From Branchiibius cervicis (lineage in GTDB: Bacteria; Actinomycetota; Actinomycetes; Actinomycetales; Dermatophilaceae), in contig NZ_JBHSWJ010000002.1 in NCBI RefSeq assembly GCF_042661605.1, positions 1,922,001-1,986,000 of the forward strand: 64,000 nucleotides of DNA. Reading direction: 5' to 3'. The stretch's first letter is position 1, and each line of letters begins with the position of its first letter. Under the pieces are notes generated by a model. The model was not told the DNA's origin and did not search any database. It saw only the letters and a list, made by a program, of their open reading frames with translations. A program made the position numbers and the translations under genes. Shown here one piece after another: positions 63,092-64,000 of the stretch.

Positions 63092-63706
63092 GTGGGCTTC
63101 TACGACCGGCACGTCCTGCCGCGGCTGGTCGACCTCACCTGCGGCAGTGCTGCCCTCTTTCCGATCCGGCAGTGGGCCTGTGAGGGACTCTCCGGCGACG
63201 TCGTCGAGCTGGGTTTCGGCTCCGGCCGCAACGTCGGTGCCTACCCTGGGGCGGTCTCGAGCGTTGCGGCGATCGAACCGTCCGACACCGCCTGGACGCT
63301 GGCCGCTGACCGGGTGGCGAGCGCGTCGATCGACATCACTCGGTCCGGCCTGGACGGTGAGCGGATCCCCTTCGCCGACAACACGTTCGACGCCGCGCTC
63401 AGCACATTCACGCTGTGCACCATTCCCGACCCGCGGGCAGCCGTCGACGAAGTCATCCGGGTGGTCAAGGACGGTGGAAGCCTGCACTTCCTGGAGCACG
63501 GCCTGGCCCCCGACGAGCACGTACGCCGCTGGCAGCGCCGGCTGGACCCGATCGAGCGGCGGGTGGCCGGCGGATGCCACCTCACTCGCGACGTGACCCG
63601 TGAACTGACCGACGCCGGGTTGACGATCACATCGATCAAGCAGTTCTACGGCGCACGGCCGAAGTCGCTGGGCTTCCTCAGCGTCGGCGTGGCCCGGGTC
63701 GGCTGA
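63092..63706 (+). CDS. Class I SAM-dependent methyltransferase
   Basis: A protein of 204 residues from the GTG at 63092, which has AAGG nearby; an upstream GTG at 63083 would add three residues. The SAM site is VVELGFGSGRNVGAYPG with a degenerate motif I (usual E/D-x-G-x-G-x-G), then FDAALSTFTLCTIPDPRAAVDEVIRVVKDGGSLHFLEHG. This form is close to Methyltransf_11 proteins. Substrate unknown. It ends next to the convergent aminotransferase gene with no gap. Confidence 0.86.
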   Translation: MGFYDRHVLPRLVDLTCGSAALFPIRQWACEGLSGDVVELGFGSGRNVGAYPGAVSSVAAIEPSDTAWTLAADRVASASIDITRSGLDGERIPFADNTFDAALSTFTLCTIPDPRAAVDEVIRVVKDGGSLHFLEHGLAPDEHVRRWQRRLDPIERRVAGGCHLTRDVTRELTDAGLTITSIKQFYGARPKSLGFLSVGVARVG

Positions 63707-64000
63707 TCAGGCCGGACCGTCGCCCAGCGCTGCACCAATCGCCGCCACCAGCTCACCGACCTGTTCATCGGTCATCGTGAAGGCCGGCGAGATCTGGATG
63801 GCTCCGGCACCAGCAGCCCGGGTCGCGACCCCGAACGAGCGCAGCTTCGTGGCGAACTTCATCGCAGCTGGTGCATCAGCCAGCTGCACGGCCGCGACCG
63901 CCCCCGTGCCGGAACGAATCTCGACCACATCCGGGTGTGCGGCCAGCGGAGCGAACGCCGTGTGGAGCGTCTGCTCCAATCGTGCCGACTCCTCCAACAA
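63707..64000 (-). CDS. Class III aminotransferase, C-terminal fragment cut by the window edge
   Basis: Ninety-seven residues are visible; the gene begins beyond base 64000. The end IRSGTGAVAAVQLADAPAAMKFATKLRSFGVATRAAGAGAIQISPAFTMTDEQVGELVAAIGAAL matches the small C-terminal domain of PLP-dependent class III aminotransferases. The active-site Lys lies outside the window. Confidence 0.8.
   Translation of the reverse strand: MLEESARLEQTLHTAFAPLAAHPDVVEIRSGTGAVAAVQLADAPAAMKFATKLRSFGVATRAAGAGAIQISPAFTMTDEQVGELVAAIGAALGDGPA

Overview
The window is 64 kb of high-GC DNA with GTG and TTG starts, many 1-8 base overlaps between stop and start codons, Tat and lipobox signals, and an actinobacterial housekeeping order (dnaG, dgt, dusB, recO, uppS). 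It is best read as chromosome of an actinomycete, probably Micrococcales; the family is inference from overall gene content, not proven.

Layout. 1-2738: glutamate-type amino acid ABC importer (ATPase end, binding protein, two permeases). 2937-9124 (minus): a MacAB-like operon with two HlyD-type adaptors and a DUF5666 lipoprotein. 9369-11229 (minus): a tannase-like hydrolase broken by two frameshifts. 11372-21977: an island-like segment bounded on the left by a copy of the tRNA-Asn 3' end with its terminator and on the right by the intact tRNA-Asn. It holds a peptide-type ABC importer, a CocE-type esterase, an amidase, two DUF3237 proteins and a TetR regulator, with matching palindromes at the two catabolic promoters. 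22144-31060: housekeeping block. 31057-32190: luciferase-like oxidoreductase paired with its flavin reductase. 32521-35127: small accessory patch with an HNH-like protein, HicAB and a dead serine recombinase. 35150-38695 and 59529-63004: two modules, each an ABC-2 exporter plus a NarL/DesK-type two-component pair. 39165-41465: large secreted RCC1-repeat protein. 41468-45636: polyamine importer potDABC. 45769-47306: uppS and recO, followed upstream by a 52-bp repeat array of about 12 copies (47381-47997). 47993-54603: miscellaneous accessory genes. 54660-57053: a complete IS481-family element with 15-bp target duplications that carries a methyltransferase passenger. 57102-64000: alkB-like gene, ClC channel, acetyltransferase, the second exporter module, a methyltransferase and the end of an aminotransferase.

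The sequence holds at least 16 apparent single-base frame breaks. Most fall at runs of 3-6 G or C, and nearly all are repaired by adding one base, after which the protein matches its family and often regains an ATGA-type overlap with its neighbour. This looks like homopolymer undercounting in the assembly rather than mass gene decay. Broken genes are given here at their repaired extents.

Main items for follow-up: the tRNA-bounded catabolic island with its shared TTAGTCA-N4-TGACTAA operator and its twice-occurring hydrolase-DUF3237 pair; the 52-bp array upstream of recO; and the methyltransferase-bearing IS481 element.
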